Positions 26,974 through 34,786 of a stretch of DNA of 64,000 nucleotides are shown here, one piece after another (positions within the stretch are counted from its first letter, which is position 1; each line of letters begins with the position of its first letter). Both the position numbers and the translations under genes were made by a program. Under the pieces are notes generated by a model, which saw only the letters and a program-made list of their open reading frames with translations, did not search any database and was not told the origin of the DNA. The DNA is taken from NCBI GenBank assembly GCA_942492915.1, contig OW818662.1, positions 1,488,001-1,552,000 on the forward strand. The letters are read 5' to 3'. The DNA comes from Turneriella sp942492915 (GTDB lineage: Bacteria; Spirochaetota; Leptospiria; Turneriellales; Turneriellaceae).

Positions 26974-28116
26974 CTAGCCCCGCGCCCGCCGGCGCAGCAG
27001 CTTCCATTCAATTGCAGTTTCTTCGACGGCTTCCTTGAGTCTGTCATAGCGCGATTGCATCAGGTCTAACCGGGCGGTGGTCGCGCGCGCAGCGTCGTTC
27101 TGCATTCTACCCCGAATTTCATTCATAATCGCCGCGCGGCGCTTGAACGCTGCGAGCGTCGCGTCGGCCTTTGCGAGAAACGCGGCTTTACGCTCTTCAC
27201 TCCACTTCCATTTTTCAAACCGCGACACGAGTTCGCCCTTCTGCATCTGCATGCGGCGCTGTTTGATCGTGGTGTCAGGCACGCGCTTGAGTCCCCACGC
27301 GAGGTGCAGGTAGCTCATGAGTTTAATCGCCCATTTGCCGGGGTCGAACTGGTACCAGCGCACGCCGTTACGGTAGTCGTTCGCGAATTCATGGTGAAAG
27401 TTATGGTAGCCTTCGCCCCAGGTGAAGAATGCCGTGATGGCATTATCGCGCGCGGTGTGCTTGTCGCTGTAGGGCTGCGAGCCGACGAAATGGCAAAGCG
27501 AATTGATGAAGAATGTGGAGTGATGTGTGAAGACCAGGCGCAGAAACCCGGCGATGAGAAATCCCCCCAGTGCATCACCCCAAAAAATGCCGGCAATCGC
27601 CGTGGGTACGACAAAGTTCATAATGACCGCCAGCGGCATGAAATAGCGGTGCTGAAAGAAAACAAACTTGTCACGAAAGAGATCAGCGTTGTGCGACGGC
27701 CGCCAGTCGCGCGGGCGGGTTTTGAAGATCCACAGAATATGCGCGAACCAAAAGCCTTTTTTGATGCTGTACGGGTCTTTGTCGCGGTCGACGAACTTAT
27801 GGTGCGCCCTGTGGTCGAGCGACCATTCAAGCGCCGAGCCCTGCAGGCCGAGAAGCCCGGTGATGAGCATCAAAATGCGCACCGGCAGCGAGGCTTCGTA
27901 TGAGCGGTGAGAGAAAAGGCGGTGGTAACCAGCGGTCGTCGCCATGCCTGCGATAAGCGCAACGGTGCCCGCGAGAATCAGTGTCGCGCCCGATAGCGTG
28001 CCGGTCATGACAAAATAGCCAAGCGCCCCAAAGCCAATAACCGGAGATAGGCTGAGGAACACGATCGATACCCATTGGGTGCGGCCGACGGGCGGCCTTT
28101 TGAATGCGAGTTTCAT
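26974..28116 (-). CDS. Membrane fatty-acyl desaturase (delta-9 acyl-CoA desaturase type)
   Basis: A 380-residue integral membrane di-iron enzyme. The three histidine boxes are HRLFSH (65-70), HRAHH (102-106) and HNFHH (238-242), in the order and spacing of stearoyl-CoA desaturase-like proteins, with four hydrophobic segments. It likely inserts a double bond into long acyl chains to adjust membrane fluidity. The last 80 residues are a charged, Arg/Lys-rich helical extension beyond the core. It reads opposite to the acyl-CoA synthetase gene, with a shared 175-base intergenic region that contains a palindrome. Confidence 0.93.
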   Translation of the reverse strand: MKLAFKRPPVGRTQWVSIVFLSLSPVIGFGALGYFVMTGTLSGATLILAGTVALIAGMATTAGYHRLFSHRSYEASLPVRILMLITGLLGLQGSALEWSLDHRAHHKFVDRDKDPYSIKKGFWFAHILWIFKTRPRDWRPSHNADLFRDKFVFFQHRYFMPLAVIMNFVVPTAIAGIFWGDALGGFLIAGFLRLVFTHHSTFFINSLCHFVGSQPYSDKHTARDNAITAFFTWGEGYHNFHHEFANDYRNGVRWYQFDPGKWAIKLMSYLHLAWGLKRVPDTTIKQRRMQMQKGELVSRFEKWKWSEERKAAFLAKADATLAAFKRRAAIMNEIRGRMQNDAARATTARLDLMQSRYDRLKEAVEETAIEWKLLRRRARG

Positions 28117-28156
28117 TACCTCTTAGAGTCGCGGCCCCCCCTTTGGGTTGCAAAAA

Positions 28157-28174
28157 ACTGACAGTCACGTCAGT
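28157..28174. promoter_or_regulatory. Candidate operator palindrome between desaturase and acyl-CoA synthetase
   Basis: An 18-base perfect palindromic arrangement, ACTGAC-N6-GTCAGT, sits between the divergent desaturase (start 28116) and acyl-CoA synthetase (start 28292). A TAAAAT-like -10 element follows near 28183. A TetR/FadR-type regulator of lipid genes could bind here; no regulator gene is adjacent and no motif name can be assigned. Confidence 0.4.
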
Positions 28175-28291
28175 AAAGACTGTAAAATTACACCTCCAAT
28201 GAGGGGTTGGTTCCAGCAGACACTGTAAGGGCAGGCATTCGCGAAACAGAGTTTACGAAGCGATGCATGGGATATCCAGGGTGGAGTTACA

Positions 28292-29947
28292 TTGGACCTA
28301 CCTACGGAAACGATACCCGCAAGTTTTTATGCCACTCTCAGAGACTTTGGCGACAAAACCGCGTTCACATTTATTGATCACCGGTTCACTTACCGGAAAT
28401 ACAACACGCTCAGCAACCGTGTGGGGCATGCTCTGATGGCGCGCGGTATTGAGCCGGGAGACCGGGTGGCGATCAACCTGCCCAACCTGCCACAATACCT
28501 GATATTTATGCTGGGTGCGCTCAAAGCAGGATGTATCATTTCGGGCGTCTCTCCGCTCGCATCGGCAGATGAAATACACACTCAGCTCAAAGACCTGGGC
28601 GCAAGTGCGCTGATCAGCTTCGACGATGTCTATGCCAATAACGTGCAGGCACTTGTGCCCTATCTGCCTGCGCTCAAACTGGTAGTTGTGACACGGCCGC
28701 TCGATCTGATGCCCGGCCCGATACGTTTTTTCGCGCGCCTGCTCAAAAAGCTGCCGTTCCCGAAGATTACCTTCGTCGACCGGCGGGAAGTCTGGTTCAG
28801 CGAATTCTGCGCAAAACAACCGGATGCAGACGTGCAAGTGCCGCGGCTCGCGAGCGACATTGCGGCGATCCAGTACACGGGCGGTACGACCGGCAAGAGC
28901 AAAGGAGCGATGCTCACGCACGGGAATTTTCTCAGCAATATCAGACAATCCATCGCTGTAACTGCACCAGAAATCGGGAAAGAAGTGGGCTTATCAATTC
29001 TACCTTTTTTCCACATCGCGGGTCTGACGGCTGCGCTCAATACTATCGTGATCGGAGGCGCATGGCTGCTTGTCCCGAACCCGCGCGATTTGAATTTTAT
29101 TGTTCGCCAGCTCAAGAAATACCGGCCGAGCCTGATTTTTGCGGTACCCCTGCTCTACGAAAAACTTCTGCTCAGGCACGATTTCCGCGCGTTGGATTTT
29201 TCAGCGCTCAAATTTGCGATGTCTGGTGCGGCACCGATGAGCGACGCACTCAAGCAGCAACTCGAGGCAGTTCTACGCGTGCAGGTGCTCGAAGGTTATG
29301 GCATGACGGAGGCCTCCCCTGGTATTTCGCTCAACTATCCGGGCCGCGTGAGGGCGAACACAGTCGGGCAGGCGTTACCCGATACCGAAGTGAAAGTTGT
29401 CGCCATTGACGGCGAGCACGAACTCGGCCCAAACGTAGAAGGCCAGCTGATTGTCGCGGGGCCACAGGTGATGGCGGGCTATTGGAATGATGCCGCAGAG
29501 ACGCAAATCGCGCTGCGGATGCACCAAGGAAAGACATGGCTTTTTACCGGTGACGCCGCGCGCATCGACGAAGATGGGTACATCACCATCGTCGACCGCC
29601 TCAAAGACATGGTGAATGTCGGCGGCTACAAAGTCTATTCGGTCGAAGTCGAAGCGGTCATAGCGCAGCATCCGGCGGTGCTCAGCTGCGCAATTCTGGC
29701 CGAGCAAGACAAACAGCAATCCACCGAGCTCGTCAAATTAATTGTGCAACGGACGACGGCATACTCTGAGCGAGACGAGGCAGAATTGACCGGCGACATA
29801 CTGCACTATTGCCGGGAAAAACTCGCGGCCTACAAGGTGCCGCGCAGCATTGAATTTATTGAAACCATGCCGCTGACGCCCATCGGCAAAGTCGACAAGA
29901 AGGCGTTGCGCGCCTACCTGGGCAACAAACAGTCAGGAGTAAAATGA
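28292..29947 (+). CDS. fadD: Long-chain fatty acid-CoA ligase
   Basis: A 551-residue AMP-forming acyl-CoA synthetase. The ATP-binding motif YTGGTTGKSKG spans 195-205; EGYGMTEASPG, TGDAARIDEDGYITIVDR and the C-terminal PLTPIGKVDKKALR are the remaining hallmarks, the last with the catalytic lysine. It activates fatty acids to acyl-CoA at the cytoplasmic membrane. The TTG at 28292 follows a GGAG ribosome-binding site by about 6 bases and no in-frame ATG fits. It overlaps the alkane monooxygenase gene by 4 bases (ATGA), so alkane oxidation and fatty acid activation are translationally coupled. Reaction class is firm; chain-length preference is unknown. Confidence 0.92.
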   Translation: MDLPTETIPASFYATLRDFGDKTAFTFIDHRFTYRKYNTLSNRVGHALMARGIEPGDRVAINLPNLPQYLIFMLGALKAGCIISGVSPLASADEIHTQLKDLGASALISFDDVYANNVQALVPYLPALKLVVVTRPLDLMPGPIRFFARLLKKLPFPKITFVDRREVWFSEFCAKQPDADVQVPRLASDIAAIQYTGGTTGKSKGAMLTHGNFLSNIRQSIAVTAPEIGKEVGLSILPFFHIAGLTAALNTIVIGGAWLLVPNPRDLNFIVRQLKKYRPSLIFAVPLLYEKLLLRHDFRALDFSALKFAMSGAAPMSDALKQQLEAVLRVQVLEGYGMTEASPGISLNYPGRVRANTVGQALPDTEVKVVAIDGEHELGPNVEGQLIVAGPQVMAGYWNDAAETQIALRMHQGKTWLFTGDAARIDEDGYITIVDRLKDMVNVGGYKVYSVEVEAVIAQHPAVLSCAILAEQDKQQSTELVKLIVQRTTAYSERDEAELTGDILHYCREKLAAYKVPRSIEFIETMPLTPIGKVDKKALRAYLGNKQSGVK

Positions 29948-30990
29948 GAAGATCCAAGAAAATCGCATTCTTGCTGGTGATACAGATGCCCGTGCAGATT
30001 GTGATCGGTTACTTCATCGGCTTCAATTATTTCTCATTGCTGATGGTCTTTGTGGCCATACCGATCGCCGACCAGATTCTCGGGCACGACGCCAGCAATC
30101 CGCCGGCAGAAGAAGTCGCTGCGCTGCAGAGCGATTGGTTTTTTCTGATTATGCCGGTACTTTGGGTTGCCTGCCAGTTGGCGATTCTGGTGTGGGGAGC
30201 GTGGCTGATACAATCAGACCTGTTGCCACTGTGGCAGAAGATCGGCCTCGGCCTGTCGATTGCGGTGATGTCCGGTTCGGGCATCATCATCGCGCATGAA
30301 TTTGGCCACCGCAACAGTTGGGGGGAAAGAGCCCTCGCGAAGATTCTGCTCGCAACCGTATGCTACATGCACTTCATCATCGAACACAACCACGGCCACC
30401 ACCTGCGGGTCGCGACACCCGAAGACCCCTCTTCGGCCCGGCAGGGAGAGAATTTTTATATGTTTTGGTTGCGCTCGGTCGGCGGCAGTTATGCGAGCGC
30501 CTGGCGGCTTGAACTCGCGCGTTTGAGGCACAACCGTTACTCTGCTTGGGGTTGGCACAACCAGATGCTGTGGTTTCTTTTGATACCCGTCGGTATCGCG
30601 GCTGCGGCATACTTCTTCTTCGGGCTGTATGCGCTGATCTTCTTCGTGGCACAGAGCTTCTTCGCCTTCAGTATGCTTGAACTTATTAACTACATCGAGC
30701 ATTACGGTCTCGAGCGCCAAAAGACTGCACAGGGAGGCTATGAACCGGTATCTGTGCGGCATTCATGGAATGCAAACCAGCTGTTGTCTAATCTGTACAT
30801 GATCCATCTCGAACGGCATTCAGACCACCACCATAATCCGCTGCTGCGCTACCAGGTGTTGAGTCACCGCGAAGAGAGCCCACAGTTACCCGGCGGCTAT
30901 GGCGCGATGTTTCCGCTGGCACTGGTTCCACCGCTGTGGTTTCGTATCATTGATCCGCTGGTAGAGAAATATCGGCGGGCATCGCCCTGA
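29944..30990 (+). CDS. alkB: Alkane 1-monooxygenase (AlkB family)
   Basis: A 348-residue integral membrane non-haem di-iron hydroxylase. It carries the AlkB set: HEFGH (118-122), HNHGHH (148-153), NYIEHYG (249-255) and HSDHHHNP (292-299), with about six hydrophobic helices. It would hydroxylate the terminal carbon of medium or long alkanes, or related chains, using electrons from rubredoxin. No rubredoxin or rubredoxin reductase gene is present nearby. The preceding acyl-CoA synthetase overlaps by 4 bases. The 3' end overlaps the convergent acyltransferase gene by 44 bases. Confidence 0.95.
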   Translation: MRRSKKIAFLLVIQMPVQIVIGYFIGFNYFSLLMVFVAIPIADQILGHDASNPPAEEVAALQSDWFFLIMPVLWVACQLAILVWGAWLIQSDLLPLWQKIGLGLSIAVMSGSGIIIAHEFGHRNSWGERALAKILLATVCYMHFIIEHNHGHHLRVATPEDPSSARQGENFYMFWLRSVGGSYASAWRLELARLRHNRYSAWGWHNQMLWFLLIPVGIAAAAYFFFGLYALIFFVAQSFFAFSMLELINYIEHYGLERQKTAQGGYEPVSVRHSWNANQLLSNLYMIHLERHSDHHHNPLLRYQVLSHREESPQLPGGYGAMFPLALVPPLWFRIIDPLVEKYRRASP

Positions 30991-31792
30991 GCATTTCTAG
31001 ATCGATGCGCACCGCGGGAACGCCACCCCAGGTTTCGCCTGCGGGTATACGCGTTTTCGGCATCACGACCGAATTTGGCAATACACGTGCCCCTTCGCCC
31101 ACGACGACATCACCCATAATCATCGCGCGCAGGCCAATCGTTGCCCCACTGGCAATTTTGACCGGTGCGACCACAAGATAACCTGCCTGCGCATAGTGAG
31201 CAACTATCACCGCCGAACCGCCAATCGTGACGTGGTCGCCGATCTCGATCATGCTGGCATCAGAGATGTGCGTCGTATTGATAAATACGCCGTCGCCGAT
31301 TTTCATACCCATCAGTGTATAGAAAATATTCAAGAACGGCGTAGGAGTGACAAACTCAAGAAATGAATAGCGCACCAAATACAGCAGCGCATTGCTGAAA
31401 TACCAACGGCCTGCCTCGGCAGAAAAATACGATCCGCGGAATTCACGCGCGTACGCGCGAAAAACAAAGCATGCCGCGGGAATAAGCAGCATCAGGCTGA
31501 AACCGTAGGCAAAAAAGCCTGCGGCGATGCTCACACCCCATGCAGTATATTGCGCCAAAGCCGGCCAACTCTGAATGGATTCAGTCACCGAGAGAAAGAG
31601 CGCGATGGCGGGTACCAGCGCGGCACCCAGCAATGCGATAAACACACCGGCGAGCGGCAAAAGCGCCATCCCTTGCGTGATGAGTTTTAATAGACCGAAA
31701 CAACGTGAGAGCACGGCTGCACTGGAAAAGCCGCGCTTGCCCGGCGTAAAGCCCGAAGCAGAAAGCAGATGACCTGATGCCTTGCGCAACAA
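30947..31792 (-). CDS. Membrane-anchored hexapeptide-repeat acyltransferase
   Basis: A 281-residue protein. The N-terminal 120 residues have about two to three hydrophobic helices (for example GMALLPLAGVFIALLGAAL and AAGFFAYGFSLMLLIPAACF). From about residue 155 it is a left-handed beta-helix of hexapeptide repeats (IGDGVFINTTH, IEIGDHVTIGGSAVIVAH, IASGATIGLRAMIMGDVVVGEGARV) ending with GETWGGVPAVRI, as in Xat/CoA-dependent acyltransferases. It probably transfers an acyl group to a small acceptor at the inner membrane. The start is uncertain: a TTG at 31792 is used, only 9 bases from the divergent lipoprotein start, and internal GTG/ATG codons are possible. Confidence 0.72.
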   Translation of the reverse strand: MLRKASGHLLSASGFTPGKRGFSSAAVLSRCFGLLKLITQGMALLPLAGVFIALLGAALVPAIALFLSVTESIQSWPALAQYTAWGVSIAAGFFAYGFSLMLLIPAACFVFRAYAREFRGSYFSAEAGRWYFSNALLYLVRYSFLEFVTPTPFLNIFYTLMGMKIGDGVFINTTHISDASMIEIGDHVTIGGSAVIVAHYAQAGYLVVAPVKIASGATIGLRAMIMGDVVVGEGARVLPNSVVMPKTRIPAGETWGGVPAVRIDLEMLRAMPADISLPADQ

Positions 31793-31801
31793 TTCAGACC
31801 C

Positions 31802-32653
31802 ATGCGAAGAATGCGGCGGCTGACCTTATTATTCATCGCGATGCTCTTGCTTGCCGGGTGCATCAAAGCCTTCAGCAAAATCGCTTACAACAACCTGCTG
31901 CCGCAAATGATTTTGTCGCGCATCGATAGTTTTTTCGACCTGAACTCAACTCAGGAAAAATATCTGAAATCCCGCATTGCAGCACACCACGTCTGGCACC
32001 GCACGACACAGCTGAAACTCTATCAAACCGATCTGAAAGATCTGCGCCAGCGCTTTGCTTCTCAGCTCACCCCGGCGGATCTCGATTGGCTTACCGGTCG
32101 GCTGACCCTGCATCGTAACGCGATTTTTACGCGTCTTATTCCCGATCTTGTGAATATTCTGCAGACTCTCAGTGAAGACCAGATCAATTTTCTACAGAAG
32201 AAACTCGGCAAAGAAAACAAAGAACTCGATGAGAAACTTGCAAGGCCCCTCGCGGTGCGGCAAAAAGAAGAATTTGCAACAATCATAAAGCAGGTTGAAG
32301 ACTGGACGGGAAGCCTCAGCGACGCGCAGAAAGAAGAGCTGCGCGCCAAATATGCCTCGATACCGGCTAATGCGGTCGACTGGCTGCGCTACCGCGAAGA
32401 CCAGCAGGCAGTCTGGATAAGTCTACTACGATCAAAACCAGACCACCAAAAGTTAAAAAACGATCTCGAAGGCCGCATGATCTACCAGGAACGCAACGTG
32501 CCGCAACGTTTTAAGGCGAGTTTTGCGCGCAGCCTGAGGCTCATACGCGAAATGATTCTGACAGCAGACAGGCTGCTCACGCCGCAGCAGCGCCAGCATG
32601 TTATCGGCACAGCCGATGAATACATTCAACTGCTGGGCGAACTGGCGGGGTAG
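31802..32653 (+). CDS. DUF6279-like lipoprotein
   Basis: A 283-residue lipoprotein with signal peptide and lipobox LLLAGC (lipidated Cys near residue 20). The mature protein is almost entirely helical, with YNNLLPQMILSRIDSFFDLN matching the conserved opening of the DUF6279 family and a long coiled-coil-like middle rich in Glu/Lys. It probably sits in the periplasm attached to a membrane. The function of the family is unknown. It is divergent from the acyltransferase gene by 9 bases between start codons, and is followed by a stretch holding a decayed gene. Confidence 0.75.
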   Translation: MRRMRRLTLLFIAMLLLAGCIKAFSKIAYNNLLPQMILSRIDSFFDLNSTQEKYLKSRIAAHHVWHRTTQLKLYQTDLKDLRQRFASQLTPADLDWLTGRLTLHRNAIFTRLIPDLVNILQTLSEDQINFLQKKLGKENKELDEKLARPLAVRQKEEFATIIKQVEDWTGSLSDAQKEELRAKYASIPANAVDWLRYREDQQAVWISLLRSKPDHQKLKNDLEGRMIYQERNVPQRFKASFARSLRLIREMILTADRLLTPQQRQHVIGTADEYIQLLGELAG

Positions 32654-32702
32654 TTTAACCAGCCGATTCAAGTCACAATCTTTTCGACGGCCTATGAGCG
32701 CG

Positions 32703-33046
32703 TTACTGCCAGCTTGCGTACATGGCCTTATTGGTTCCCGGGCCTGAATACGCCACCGAGCGATGGTCATCTGCTTGAGGGGCTGTTCTATCTCTCCAGT
32801 TAGTGCGGTTGGGTATACCATTGCTACTGCCACAAACCCGCCTGCGCCAAAAGTGACAGAGCGCCATCCATTCGGGTCGTTTGACTCGGGTGTTTAACTG
32901 GTGAAAGCACCAAGGCCCGATACGCTGCATACAACGCCGGGCGTCGTTGAATCAGCGCCGCGACCCGTGCTGCCGGAGACACCTAATTTTGAACAGGAGC
33001 GGAGCGCGACTACACTGAGTACCGGAATTGATTCCGATTTTTTCAT
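32703..33046 (-). pseudogene. Frameshifted remnant of a small lipoprotein with WRSV/FVAVA-type repeats
   Basis: On the minus strand just after the LamG lipoprotein stop, an ATG at 33046 opens a lipoprotein-like start (MKKSESIPVLSVVALRSCSK) that stops at 32894. In a second frame from about 32882 there is NDPNGWRSVTFGAGGFVAVA, and in a third frame RTAPQADDHRSVAYSG ending MYASWQ and a stop at 32703. WRSVxYGxGxFVAVA is a known beta-propeller-like repeat of secreted bacterial proteins. The pieces lie in order on one strand but in three frames, so I read this as a decayed gene. It fills nearly all of the 407-base gap 32654-33060; the rest holds nothing I recognise. Confidence 0.55.
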
Positions 33047-33060
33047 ATTCGTGCTACTGA

Positions 33061-34752
33061 TTATTGGGTTGCTAACACCTGAATCTCAGCTGCCGTCAGT
33101 TTGCGGCTAAAGAATGCAACCTGATCGAGGTCGCCGGAGAAGAAGGAAGTCGGATAGGAAAAACCTATCGCGAACGGTTGATTCGTCCCCGTACCCGGGG
33201 CAAGCCACCATTGCTGTGCGCCCACCACGGGTGAAACGCCGCTGCAGGTGCACGCAGCACCGGCGCAATTAAGAGTCGGTGCCGTATTAGCTGTTTGCGC
33301 GCCAGCTACGCCATCGACATAGAAAATTCCTCGTCTTGATAGGCTATCATGCACATAAACCACATGCTTCCATTGCGCTGTCACTAGATTCGGACCAGTG
33401 CCATTTTGGTTATCTGTATTCGCACCACCGGCTTGATAGAATGCATACATCGCCATACTTCCGCCGGCCTGCATGTAGAGACGCAACCCGGGATTCGCGT
33501 TTGGGCCAGTTTGGAAACCCATAATGGATTTCTCCGCCGCAGTCTGAGAAGTTTTGACCCAGAATGAGATCGAATAATCTGTATCGCACCGGGTCACAAA
33601 GTTCGAACCAATATACTGCGTCGTGCCGTTGAAAGTCGCGGCAGCATTGGGCAAGCCGTATCGGTCTGCCGCCGTGTACGCCGGATCAACGCCGTTGAAT
33701 GGAGTAGTAGGCAGGTATGCATCGTTACCCGAACCGCTCGCATCGTTGCGATTGCCGTCGAGTTCATACCACGCGTAAACGCCCGTCACCGCTGCGGGCA
33801 ATGCTTCAATGCCTGAACCGGGTTTAGTACTCAGATCTGACCAGGTTTGCGCCGGCGTCGTGCCTTCGACTACATAAAGGTCTTGCGCAGTCTTGCCAGC
33901 ATCTGCCGCTGACAGCGCAAAAAAATCACCCGCTGCGTTACCCGTGTGTGCTATTGAAAGCGCCTTCGCCGTGACCTTCGCCGTGCTGAGCGTCGATTGA
34001 AGTTTCGTCAAAGTCGAGCTAGCGGTAGAATAAGACGAGGTGCTCACGGTTCCATTCTGCAGAGTCACATAACCATCTTGCATACTGCTCTGCGCGGGTG
34101 CAACACGCGCCACCGCTGCATAGCCAGTACCGTTCATTGCATTCAGGGCAATATTTAAGATTGCGGGATTCAGCCAATAGACCTGTCCGATTGAGCTGCG
34201 GCCATATAGGCCCGTGCCGAGGTCGTCAATGCCGACGATTGTAAGCCGGCGCCAGACTGAGTTCACTATCGAAGTCAACGTCGCGGTGTTGAACGTGCCG
34301 CCTGTCGCCAGATAGTCAGCAAATTGAATAATGCCCTGAGCATTGTTCAGATAGATTCGCAGATTCGCCCCATTCTGCGTTGCGGCGAAGGTGATCGCAC
34401 TCGCATAGTTAAGAGGTGTTGATGCCAGAGTGACCACAACCGGGTTACTAAACGCGGGAATTTTCTGATCATCATTATAGGCAGCAACCGACCGCGCCAC
34501 AAATATATTGTGCGTGCCCGCGCCGCAGCCACCGCAGCTACGGTCTGAACCGAAGACCAGCATCAGAAAGCCATCGGGCATCTTTACGACGTAAGGGTTA
34601 TATTCATCGGTCGCCGCCTGCGAAATGGGCGAGCCGTCGGCGAGGCGCAGCGACGCATTGCCGCTGAGTTTTGCGGGTGATTCGCCGCCCTTACAAGCAC
34701 TCTGTGCCAGCAAAGCGGCCAAGAGCAACGTTATGGTCATATTTCCTTTCAT
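33061..34752 (-). CDS. Modular surface lipoprotein with C-terminal LamG-like domain
   Basis: A 563-residue lipoprotein. Start set at the ATG at 34752 because AGGAAA lies about 7 bases upstream and the signal peptide (MKGNMTITLLLAALLAQSAC) with its Cys follows at once; a start at 34857 would overlap the upstream gene. Residues about 20-330 form an N-terminal module (RLADGSPISQ, TDEYNP, MPDGF, LVFGSDRSCGGCG, THNIFVARS) shared with the next gene upstream. The C-terminus from about residue 335 is a LamG/concanavalin-like domain (YAWYELDGNRNDASG, TQYIGSNF, FFSRKLTAAEI). Such domains bind carbohydrates or proteins. The substrate or ligand is not known. Confidence 0.8.
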   Translation of the reverse strand: MKGNMTITLLLAALLAQSACKGGESPAKLSGNASLRLADGSPISQAATDEYNPYVVKMPDGFLMLVFGSDRSCGGCGAGTHNIFVARSVAAYNDDQKIPAFSNPVVVTLASTPLNYASAITFAATQNGANLRIYLNNAQGIIQFADYLATGGTFNTATLTSIVNSVWRRLTIVGIDDLGTGLYGRSSIGQVYWLNPAILNIALNAMNGTGYAAVARVAPAQSSMQDGYVTLQNGTVSTSSYSTASSTLTKLQSTLSTAKVTAKALSIAHTGNAAGDFFALSAADAGKTAQDLYVVEGTTPAQTWSDLSTKPGSGIEALPAAVTGVYAWYELDGNRNDASGSGNDAYLPTTPFNGVDPAYTAADRYGLPNAAATFNGTTQYIGSNFVTRCDTDYSISFWVKTSQTAAEKSIMGFQTGPNANPGLRLYMQAGGSMAMYAFYQAGGANTDNQNGTGPNLVTAQWKHVVYVHDSLSRRGIFYVDGVAGAQTANTAPTLNCAGAACTCSGVSPVVGAQQWWLAPGTGTNQPFAIGFSYPTSFFSGDLDQVAFFSRKLTAAEIQVLATQ

Positions 34753-34786
34753 AATCTGTTTCCTGCAAATGGCGTGTATTGGTAAA

